A stretch of DNA of 12,813 bases from Planctomycetota bacterium (lineage in GTDB: Bacteria > Planctomycetota > Phycisphaerae > Tepidisphaerales > Tepidisphaeraceae), in contig JAEZED010000144.1 in NCBI GenBank assembly GCA_023417885.1, positions 1 to 12,813 of the forward strand. The letters run 5' to 3'. Both the position numbers and the translations under genes were made by a program. Under the pieces are notes generated by a model. It did not search any database and was not told the DNA's origin. It was given only the letters and a program-made list of their open reading frames with translations. The first letter of the stretch is position 1; every line of letters starts with the position of its first letter. Positions 7,539 to 12,813 of the stretch are shown here, piece after piece.

Positions 7539-8099
7539 ATGGCCGACAACCTCACCATCCTGGGCATCGCGGGCAGCCTGCGGCAGAAGTCGTACAACAG
7601 GTCGGCGCTTCGCGCCGCGACCCAGCTCGTGCCGCAGGGCATGACGATCGACGTCTTCGACATCGAGGGCCTCCCCGGCTTCAACGAGGACCACGAACAG
7701 AAGCCGCCGGAGAAGGTGGTGGACCTGAAGCGCCGCATCCGCGCCGCCGATGCCATCCTGCTGGTGACGCCGGAGTACAACTACTCCGTCCCCGGGGTGC
7801 TGAAGAACGCGATCGACTGGGCCTCGCGGCCCTACGGCGACAACGCCTGGTCCGGCAAGCCGGTGGCGATCATGGGAGCGACGATCGGGTCGATCGGCAC
7901 CGCCCGCGCGCAGTATCACCTGCGGCAGATGTTCGTCTTCCTGAACATGTTCCCGATCAATCAGCCGGAGGTGATGATCTCCGACGCCCCCTCGCGCTTC
8001 GACGACCAGGGCAACCTCACCGACGAAAAGTCGAAGGAGTTCATCGGCAAGCTGCTCGAAAGCCTCGCCGACTGGACGCGCCGCCTCCGCCAGCAGTGA
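7539..8099 (+). CDS. NADPH-dependent FMN reductase family protein
   Basis: A 186-aa flavodoxin-fold oxidoreductase of the NADPH-dependent FMN reductase / chromate-quinone reductase family, cytosolic, FMN-binding. Seen: beta-1 followed by the FMN-phosphate loop GSLRQKSYN (12-20), VTPEYNYSVPGVLKNAIDW (76-94, the family's PEYN block that contacts the isoalloxazine), and a GATIGSIGTARAQ loop. The length is typical. ATG at 7539 has GGAG about 9 nt upstream; an in-frame TTG at 7524 is a poorer alternative. It follows the ATP-grasp gene by 92 nt on the same strand. It may be the distal gene of that operon or have its own promoter; a weak TAAGAC hexamer near 7500 is the only candidate. It converges on the tRNA gene. 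Reductase class is confident; the physiological acceptor (quinone, chromate, free flavin) is not. Confidence 0.9.
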   Translation: MADNLTILGIAGSLRQKSYNRSALRAATQLVPQGMTIDVFDIEGLPGFNEDHEQKPPEKVVDLKRRIRAADAILLVTPEYNYSVPGVLKNAIDWASRPYGDNAWSGKPVAIMGATIGSIGTARAQYHLRQMFVFLNMFPINQPEVMISDAPSRFDDQGNLTDEKSKEFIGKLLESLADWTRRLRQQ

Positions 8100-8111
8100 T
8101 GTCCCCGAAAA

Positions 8112-8184
8112 TGGAGCCGACCGGGATCGAACCGGCAACCCCTAGCTTGCAAAGCTAGTGCTCTCCCAATTGAGCTACGGCCCC
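8112..8184 (-). tRNA. tRNA-Ala (anticodon UGC)
   Basis: The 73-nt cloverleaf reads on the minus strand. The acceptor is GGGGCCG paired with CGGCTCC (one G-U), the D arm is GCTC/GAGC, the anticodon arm is CTAGC-TTTGCAA-GCTAG with anticodon TGC, and the T arm is GCCGG-TTCGATC-CCGGT. The discriminator is A, and CCA is not encoded. It lies 12 nt after the FMN reductase stop (convergent) and 12 nt below the PepSY protein stop, so it may be read through from that gene or from a weak TAGACT hexamer at 8194-8199 overlapping that stop. No second copy of its 3' end (attachment-site signature) was seen in the window. Confidence 0.97.
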
Positions 8185-8196
8185 GACGACGCGAGT

Positions 8197-9408
8197 CTAG
8201 GCGGTTTGTGGCTCGGGTTCCGCATCGGCTTCGGTGGCGGATCTCGTTGTCACGCGGCGGCGGCGGGCGCGGAGGGGGGCGAGGACGAGGCGGCGGAAGG
8301 TGAGGGCAAGGCCTGTCCAGACGAGGACGACGGAGCCTGCCGTCACGAGGCCGGCGACGGTCTGGCCGATGAATCCACCCATCTCGCCGGTGTGGCCGAA
8401 GCGGACGACCGAGCGCGCCCGCGAGTACACCGGCAGATCGCCGAAGCCCTCGGTGCCGATCACGTGGCCGGCGCGGTCGAGCGTGAGGCGTGTGCGCAGC
8501 TGCGGCTGTCGGCCATTGCCGCGATCGATCGTGACTTCGAGCGGCGCTGCACCCGATTCCGGAATCCGGAGGCTGATGGTGTTCCAGTCGCCGGCCTGCG
8601 TCCGGGCGCGGGCGAGCGCTGCATCGATGCCGGCGAGGGGGCTCCCGGGAGTCGCTTCCACTCCTGCGGCATCATCGGTGGCCCGGGCGACACTGGCTTG
8701 TGGCGCCGCGCTCTCCGCCGGTTCGGGGCCGCCGGTGGCGCGGCGGAGGAGGTCGCCGGCCCAGGGATAGGAGATGACCACGCCGGTGAGCACGACGAAC
8801 AGGAGGGGCAGCGCCGACCAGAAGCCGATTACGTGATGCCAGTTCCAGTCACGCGCCTTGGCCGAAAGCCCGCGCCGGAACCAGAGCACCTGCCGGAACG
8901 CCCCCCACCGCAGGCGCTTCGGCCACCAGAGGTAAAGCCCCGACACCACGAGAAAGGCGAAGCCGAGGTTGCAGGCGCCGGTGATGTGGCGGCCGATCGC
9001 CCGGCCGTCCCCTTCCCGCCCGAGCCAGCGGTGCCAGCCCATCGCCCAGCTCATGACCGCGCGGACGCGGCCGTTGCCATCGCCCAGGACCTCGCCGGTG
9101 TACGGGTCGACGAAGAGGGTCTGCCGCCGGCCGAAGCTGGCGGTCGCGGGGGCGGCGGGATCGTTTCGGAACGAGATGCTGGCCGGCCGCTGCCCGTCGC
9201 GCGCCTCGGCGAGGCGTTCGACGATCGCTTCGACGGGCAAGGGCGTCTCCCCCTCGGCGGGGGTGCGCCGGTAGTCGCCGTTGGCCCAGTCGGTGAGCTG
9301 GAGGTCGTAGGTGAGGATCACGCCCGTGACGGACATGATGAGCACGACGATGCCCACGAAGAGGCCGATGGCGAGGTGTGTCCAGAAGATGAGGCGGCGG
9401 ATTCCCAT
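8197..9408 (-). CDS. PepSY-associated TM helix protein (PiuB-like membrane protein)
   Basis: A 403-aa inner-membrane protein of the PepSY_TM family, the group that includes iron-regulated PiuB-like proteins and heme-binding transmembrane reductases. Seen: four hydrophobic helices at about 9-33, 143-163, 190-214 and 347-370. Histidines in or beside helices are H11, H126, H141, H191, H192 and H339, in positions that fit di-heme coordination. Two extracytoplasmic PepSY-like segments lie at about 53-110 (QTLFVDPYTGEVLG) and 260-330. The family signature RxxFWTHLAIGLFVG starts the protein and GLYLWWPKR is present. The C-terminal tail is Arg-rich, then acidic. ATG at 9408 has no strong SD. A -35/-10 pair with a perfect palindrome between them lies 25-52 nt upstream. 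A role in iron or metal reduction or uptake is inferred from the family; no TonB receptor is adjacent here. Confidence 0.88.
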   Translation of the reverse strand: MGIRRLIFWTHLAIGLFVGIVVLIMSVTGVILTYDLQLTDWANGDYRRTPAEGETPLPVEAIVERLAEARDGQRPASISFRNDPAAPATASFGRRQTLFVDPYTGEVLGDGNGRVRAVMSWAMGWHRWLGREGDGRAIGRHITGACNLGFAFLVVSGLYLWWPKRLRWGAFRQVLWFRRGLSAKARDWNWHHVIGFWSALPLLFVVLTGVVISYPWAGDLLRRATGGPEPAESAAPQASVARATDDAAGVEATPGSPLAGIDAALARARTQAGDWNTISLRIPESGAAPLEVTIDRGNGRQPQLRTRLTLDRAGHVIGTEGFGDLPVYSRARSVVRFGHTGEMGGFIGQTVAGLVTAGSVVLVWTGLALTFRRLVLAPLRARRRRVTTRSATEADAEPEPQTA

Positions 9409-9432
9409 AGGCCAACCCGAGGTAGGCCTGGT

Positions 9433-9460
9433 ACTCTATTGAGACGGCGTCTCAGGTCAA
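9433..9460 (-). promoter_or_regulatory. Promoter with palindromic operator for the PepSY-TM gene
   Basis: On the minus strand TTGACC (9455-9460) and TAGAGT (9433-9438) are separated by 16 nt, predicting a start near 9426 and a leader of about 17 nt. The 15-bp perfect palindrome TGAGACG-C-CGTCTCA fills 9440-9454, almost exactly the spacer, so a bound repressor or MerR-type activator would control the promoter. It does not look like a Fur box. The -35 overlaps the stop codon of the upstream gene. A 7-bp stem with a 1-nt loop is unlikely to be a terminator. Confidence 0.5.
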
Positions 9461-10080
9461 ATCTGGAAGTCGAATCGCTCCTGCTCCATGAACCGCCGCC
9501 CGGCGCCGGAGAGGTGCGCCCAGTCGTTGACGACCTTCCGCACCGCGATGACCCGGCCGTAGGTCGCAGAGACGATCGCCAGCCCGATCGCCACCGGGAT
9601 TGCGAGCAGGAAGAGCCACCATGTATCGGCACCGACTGCCGCGACCGTGCCGCCGATCAGCACCGCGAACGCGCCGAGGGCGCAGAGCCAGATCGCCAGT
9701 GTGCGCCGCCGCCAGATGTCGCGACGGATGCTCATCAAGACGACGACCCGCTTCCGTAGCACGAGGTAGAGAACGACGCCCACCAGGAACGACGGGAAGA
9801 AGACGAGAAAACCGAACAGGGTGATGAGCGCCACCCACGACGGCGCCCAGTACATCCACTTCTCATGCTCCAGCAGCACATGCCCGGCGCTGGCGGCCTC
9901 CTCCGGTGTCATCCCGCTCTTGTAGCAGCGACGCGGCAACGCGCCGACAACATGGACCACCACGTTGCCCCTGGCGTCGCGGCCGATCAGTTGCGTCGGC
10001 CGCGGGCCGGCGTACTCGAGTTCGACCACCTCCGCATCCGCGATCCCGGGGTCGATGAACTCTGGTGCATCGCTCTCCAT
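9457..10080 (-). CDS. Hypothetical membrane protein
   Basis: A 207-aa protein I do not recognise. Seen: a soluble N-terminal part (1-75) with a GRDARGNVVVHVVG strand pair and a lone Cys52 (CYKSG); hydrophobic segments at about 79-108 (long enough for a helical hairpin), 127-150 and 154-173; Arg-rich loops (109-126) that predict cytoplasmic sides; and a C-terminal tail NDWAHLSGAGRRFMEQERF. The tail resembles short conserved C-terminal patterns I recall from planctomycete membrane proteins, but I would not assign a family. ATG at 10080 has no SD. The gene lies 33 nt after purK on the same strand and is likely co-transcribed with it. The window gives no functional clue beyond membrane location. 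Confidence 0.75.
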   Translation of the reverse strand: MESDAPEFIDPGIADAEVVELEYAGPRPTQLIGRDARGNVVVHVVGALPRRCYKSGMTPEEAASAGHVLLEHEKWMYWAPSWVALITLFGFLVFFPSFLVGVVLYLVLRKRVVVLMSIRRDIWRRRTLAIWLCALGAFAVLIGGTVAAVGADTWWLFLLAIPVAIGLAIVSATYGRVIAVRKVVNDWAHLSGAGRRFMEQERFDFQI

Positions 10081-10113
10081 GCCGGGGAATGTGGTGCATC
10101 AAGGCCTGCCGGG

Positions 10114-11301
10114 TCAAGCCGGCGAGGATCCTTCCAGCAGAGCCTGGCGCGCCGCCAGCACGTCGCGCCGCGCCTGCTCGACGGTGTCGGCGGTGGCGAC
10201 GAGGTGGCCCATCTTCCGTCCCGGGCGCGCCTCCGCCTTGCCGTAGAGATGGAGCTTGGCGCTCGGGAAGGCAAGGCAGGCGCGCCAGTCCGGCTCGCCC
10301 CCCTGCCAGAGATCGCCCAGGAGGTTGGCCATCGCGATGCCTGGCGCCGTCGGGCGCACACCGCCCAGCGGCAGACCGCAAACGGCGCGCAGCTGCTGCT
10401 CGAACTGGCTCGTTTCGCAGGCGTCGAACGTCCAGTGCCCGCTGTTGTGCGTCCGCGGGGCGAGCTCGTTCACCAGCAGGTCCTCCCCCACCACGAACAT
10501 CTCCACCGCCAGCACGCCCACGACATCCAGCGCCTCGGCGACGGCACGGCCCAGCTCCTCGGCACGCGCCAGCACCTTCGGCGGCAGCGCCGCCGGAACG
10601 CAGGTGACATCGAGGATGTGCCGCGCGTGGTCGTTCTGGGCGATCGGAAAGACACGCACCTCGCCATCCTGCCCGCGCGCCACGACCGCGCTGACCTCCA
10701 TGTCGAACGGCACGATCTTCTCCAGCACCCCCGCCGGCTGGTTCAGCGCGCCCCACGCGGCGTCGACGGCGCGGGCGTCGGTGGCGAGATCGCCCGAAGC
10801 GCGCAGCTTCTGCTGCCCTTTCCCGTCGTAGCCGAAGAGCGCGGTCTTCAGGATTCCCTCCCCGCCGAAGGCCGCGACTCCGGCGGAAAGGTCTTCGGCG
10901 GAACGCACCTCGCGCCAGTCGGCGTGCGGGAAGCCTCGATCGCGCAGGAAGGTCTTCTCGCGGAGGCGATGGCGGCAGATGTGCAGGACTTCTGAGCGCG
11001 GGCGAACGGGGACGACCTGCTCGATCGCCTCGAGCGTCTCGCCCGGCACGTTCTCGAACTCGAAGCTGACGACATCGACCGCGCCGGCGAAGGTGCGCGC
11101 CGCTTCAATGTCGTCGTACGGGCGGTTGATCTGGACGTCCGCGACCTGTCCGGCGGGACAGCCGGGGGTGGGATCCAGCACGTGGAGGCCGTAGCCCATC
11201 CGCCGCGCCGCGATGCCGAACATTCGGCCGAGCTGCCCGCCGCCGATCAGGCCGATCGGGCGTCCAGGGAGGATCGAGAGTCGGTCATGGCTGGATGGCA
11301 C
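10114..11301 (-). CDS. purK: N5-carboxyaminoimidazole ribonucleotide synthase (PurK)
   Basis: ATP-grasp enzyme that carboxylates AIR with bicarbonate and ATP to N5-CAIR in de novo purine synthesis; the product normally goes to PurE, which is not in this window. With the GTG at 11301 the protein is 395 aa, within family range. Seen: IGLIGGGQLGRM (16-27), SFEFENVP (79-86), GILKTALFGYDGKGQ (149-163, Lys152 and the flexible loop), a metal-site Glu267 and NELAPRTHNSGHW (278-290). The start is uncertain. The frame stays open to an ATG at 11344-11346 (410 aa), but that ATG is part of the 3' arm of the preceding gene's terminator hairpin, and the extra residues have no family counterpart. Neither start has an SD. 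The internal ATGs near the start are out of frame. Identity is firm; the N-terminus is not. Confidence 0.93.
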   Translation of the reverse strand: MPSSHDRLSILPGRPIGLIGGGQLGRMFGIAARRMGYGLHVLDPTPGCPAGQVADVQINRPYDDIEAARTFAGAVDVVSFEFENVPGETLEAIEQVVPVRPRSEVLHICRHRLREKTFLRDRGFPHADWREVRSAEDLSAGVAAFGGEGILKTALFGYDGKGQQKLRASGDLATDARAVDAAWGALNQPAGVLEKIVPFDMEVSAVVARGQDGEVRVFPIAQNDHARHILDVTCVPAALPPKVLARAEELGRAVAEALDVVGVLAVEMFVVGEDLLVNELAPRTHNSGHWTFDACETSQFEQQLRAVCGLPLGGVRPTAPGIAMANLLGDLWQGGEPDWRACLAFPSAKLHLYGKAEARPGRKMGHLVATADTVEQARRDVLAARQALLEGSSPA

Positions 11302-11326
11302 GGCACATGTTCGGCGCGGCGGAGCG

Positions 11327-11361
11327 AAAAGGCAAAGCCCCGGCATGGACGATGCCGGGGC
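11327..11361 (-). terminator. Rho-independent terminator of the DUF4190-like gene
   Basis: A perfect 10-bp stem, GCCCCGGCAT with ATGCCGGGGC (11337-11346 and 11352-11361), has a 5-nt loop. On the minus strand it is followed by TTTGCCTTTT (11327-11336). It lies 29 nt after the stop of the membrane-protein gene at 11390 and just upstream of purK, so it should insulate purK from that gene. Confidence 0.8.
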
Positions 11362-11389
11362 CGAGCCTGGTGATCAGGAAGCTTGTTGC

Positions 11390-12205
11390 TCAGTCGCAAC
11401 TGTGCGGGCAGACCTGGGGGGCCCAGATGTTCCGCTCGTGGCCGGCGGTGTAGGAGGCCTCCAGCTTTCGCGAGTACTGGCGCCAGTTGTCCACCTGCTG
11501 GATCTGCGGGCGGCCGAGCAACTCGACGAGGAGGCGGACATCCTCATCGGCCAGGTCCGCGTCGTAGCGCTCGGCGAGGCGGGCGAGATCTTCCTGGAAC
11601 TGCTTCGTCGCAACCTCGCGGCCGGCGGCGTCGGACTCGTCCAGCGCCCAGAGGGCACGGCGGTAGTCATCCTCGATGCGCCCGAAGCGATGGGCGAAGC
11701 TGATCCCCTCGCGCCAGCGATCGGGCTGGGCGAAGCTGCGAAGGACGTCGCCGATCTCCTCGCTGAGGCGCTCGGCGCGCTCGGCGACGACGCCCTGGCG
11801 CTTCAGGTCCTGCTCGAGCTCGATCTGCACCTGGTCCATCGCAACGGTGTAGCCCCAAGGCGTGACGGCGAGGGCGAAGAGGGCGGTCGAGGCGGCCGGC
11901 AGGGCCATGCCGAACACGGCCAGGATGGAGGCGACGAAGGGGAGAATGCGGCCGGTGCGGCCGGTCACGACGGCGACGGCGAAGCCGAGGATGCCCAGGG
12001 CCAGCGCCAGCAGCGCCGGCGGGATCATCAGGAGGCCGACCACGGGCACCCACCCGAAAAGGAGGGCCATGATCGCCAGGACGAGGGCGACGGCTCCGAG
12101 GCCACTGCGGCGTTTGACGTCAACCGCCTGCACAGGTGCAGGCGGGGGCGCAGGATGGGCAAAGGCGCCGGGGTAGCCCCGGTCATTGGGGTCGTAGCGG
12201 CTCAT
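11390..12205 (-). CDS. DUF4190-like membrane protein with helical C-terminal domain
   Basis: A 271-aa protein with no assigned function. Seen: a Pro-rich, disordered N-terminus (1-33, PAPPPAPV), then GLGAVALVLAIMALLFGW and two further hydrophobic segments (about 35-112, three TM helices), a layout like DUF4190-type proteins. Next comes a charged helical domain (about 118-260) with probable coiled-coil segments, ending in CPHSCD with two cysteines (C266, C270) that could pair if the domain is outside the membrane. ATG at 12205 is well supported by AGGAGG 6-7 nt upstream (12212-12217), the strongest SD in the window. A rho-independent terminator follows. A repeated TTGACTTGAC at 12296-12305 on the minus strand is a possible -35, but no good -10 accompanies it. 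DUF4190 similarity is to the TM pattern only. Confidence 0.8.
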   Translation of the reverse strand: MSRYDPNDRGYPGAFAHPAPPPAPVQAVDVKRRSGLGAVALVLAIMALLFGWVPVVGLLMIPPALLALALGILGFAVAVVTGRTGRILPFVASILAVFGMALPAASTALFALAVTPWGYTVAMDQVQIELEQDLKRQGVVAERAERLSEEIGDVLRSFAQPDRWREGISFAHRFGRIEDDYRRALWALDESDAAGREVATKQFQEDLARLAERYDADLADEDVRLLVELLGRPQIQQVDNWRQYSRKLEASYTAGHERNIWAPQVCPHSCD

Positions 12206-12211
12206 GAGAAG

Positions 12212-12217
12212 CCTCCT
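12212..12217 (-). promoter_or_regulatory. Strong Shine-Dalgarno AGGAGG of the DUF4190-like gene
   Basis: A consensus AGGAGG 6-7 nt before the ATG at 12205 fixes that start. It stands out because most other starts in the window lack an SD. The rest of 12218-12365 is a G+C-rich spacer in which I see no gene. Confidence 0.7.
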
Positions 12218-12365
12218 GTTCTGCTTTCCGGGCCCGGCGGGGGAATCAGCGCCCCGCCCAGGCGCCGCCCGGCAGTGAACTGCGCCGGCCGACTCGTCAA
12301 GTCAAGCGCCGGCGATCGGGAAGTTGCGGACGAACCGGCAGAACTTGCGCGGAATCCCGGGCCTC

Positions 12366-12800
12366 TCACTGGCCCGGCTGCGTCCCGGGCTGCGCATCAG
12401 GGATTCTCAGGAAGAGGTAGTCCGGCTCGAGCTGCCAGAAGCCCGGGCCGAGCACGCCGAGGAAGGGAAAGAGCAGGAAGATCCCGCCCACGACGTCGAT
12501 CACGCCCGTCGTGCTGACATTCCGCCGGATGCGCGTGCCGGCGAAGCGGCCGTCGGGAAGGGTGGCGCGGACGGCGTAGGTGTCGTTTCGCTTCAGCGGC
12601 ACGATGGCCTTGCCGACGCCCACCTCGCGCCCGTCGACGAAGAGCCTGGCGGAGGGATCGCTTGCCTCGATCGTCACGTCCTGCCGCGGATCGACGAACA
12701 GGGAGCAGCCGGCCTGCCCCACGAGCATGAGGCCGGAAACGAAGCCGATGAGCAGGCAACGGGCCGCGGTCCGGGCGAGGGGGGTGGCGGGTGTTTTCAA
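12366..12800 (-). CDS. PEGA-domain-like probable lipoprotein
   Basis: A 144-aa exported protein. Seen: a signal peptide with Arg at 10 and 14 and a hydrophobic core (15-28), then VGQAGC with Cys32. The -1 Gly and -2 Ala fit a lipobox, but Gln at -3 is unusual, so lipidation is likely rather than certain. Residues 42-85 (VTIEASDPSARLFVDGREVG and following) look like a PEGA domain, a small beta sandwich found in surface proteins. A hydrophobic segment at about 98-121 (GVIDVVGGIFLLFPFLGVLG) could be a TM helix or hairpin. The start is TTG at 12800, supported by GGAG about 8-10 nt upstream at the window edge. It lies 160 nt upstream of the DUF4190-like gene on the same strand; co-transcription is possible. 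Function is unknown, with a cell-envelope location inferred. Confidence 0.8.
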   Translation of the reverse strand: MKTPATPLARTAARCLLIGFVSGLMLVGQAGCSLFVDPRQDVTIEASDPSARLFVDGREVGVGKAIVPLKRNDTYAVRATLPDGRFAGTRIRRNVSTTGVIDVVGGIFLLFPFLGVLGPGFWQLEPDYLFLRIPDAQPGTQPGQ

Positions 12801-12813
12801 GGGGCTTCTCCGT

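Noticed and set aside
8112..8184. tRNA-Ala as integration site of a mobile element
   Set aside because: No integrase and no repeated tRNA 3' segment in the window; neighbours look like ordinary chromosome genes.
8158..9759. 533-codon plus-strand frame opposite the PepSY-TM gene
   Set aside because: Charged, repetitive shadow translation that also begins inside the tRNA; the minus-strand protein has convincing TM and PepSY features.

Overview
The window is a G+C-rich bacterial chromosome segment (roughly two thirds G+C by eye) that is almost fully coding. It carries ten protein genes and one tRNA. No phage, transposase, CRISPR or plasmid genes were seen. The lineage cannot be fixed from sequence alone. 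A planctomycete-like (Phycisphaerae-type) or similar large-genome environmental bacterium is my best guess. The hints are protein style, few Shine-Dalgarno sequences, apparently leaderless genes, and a CACAGATGAA-type intergenic repeat. This assignment is an inference.

Layout, left to right. (1) Minus strand: pyrF (type 2 OMP decarboxylase) and a secreted prolyl oligopeptidase. Between them lies a 170-bp inverted-repeat element made of 10-bp units; its left arm reaches into the pyrF start codon. (2) A 144- to 153-bp divergent intergenic region. In both directions a TATAAT-like hexamer lies exactly 7 nt before a start codon, the signature of leaderless mRNAs. (3) Plus strand: a tightly packed three-gene cassette of an N-formylglutamate-amidohydrolase-family hydrolase, a DUF1704/QEGLA-motif HExxxH metallopeptidase (the family that includes the eukaryotic tubulin detyrosinase MATCAP), and a GshB/RimK-like ATP-grasp ligase that overlaps the peptidase by ATGA. 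An NADPH-dependent FMN reductase-like gene follows. (4) Minus strand: tRNA-Ala(UGC), a four-TM PepSY-TM protein with a perfect palindrome between its candidate -35 and -10, an unknown four-TM protein, purK, a DUF4190-like membrane protein with a strong SD and a rho-independent terminator, and a PEGA-like probable lipoprotein with a TTG start.

The most interesting unit is the plus-strand cassette. An amide-bond-forming ATP-grasp enzyme is translationally coupled to a carboxypeptidase-like metalloenzyme and sits with an amidohydrolase. This suggests an undescribed make-and-trim (ligate/hydrolyse) pathway acting on an amino-acid, peptide or protein-tail substrate, formally reminiscent of the eukaryotic tubulin tyrosination/detyrosination cycle. 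The substrate is unknown. The housekeeping genes (pyrF, purK, tRNA-Ala) show that this is ordinary chromosomal context, not an island.
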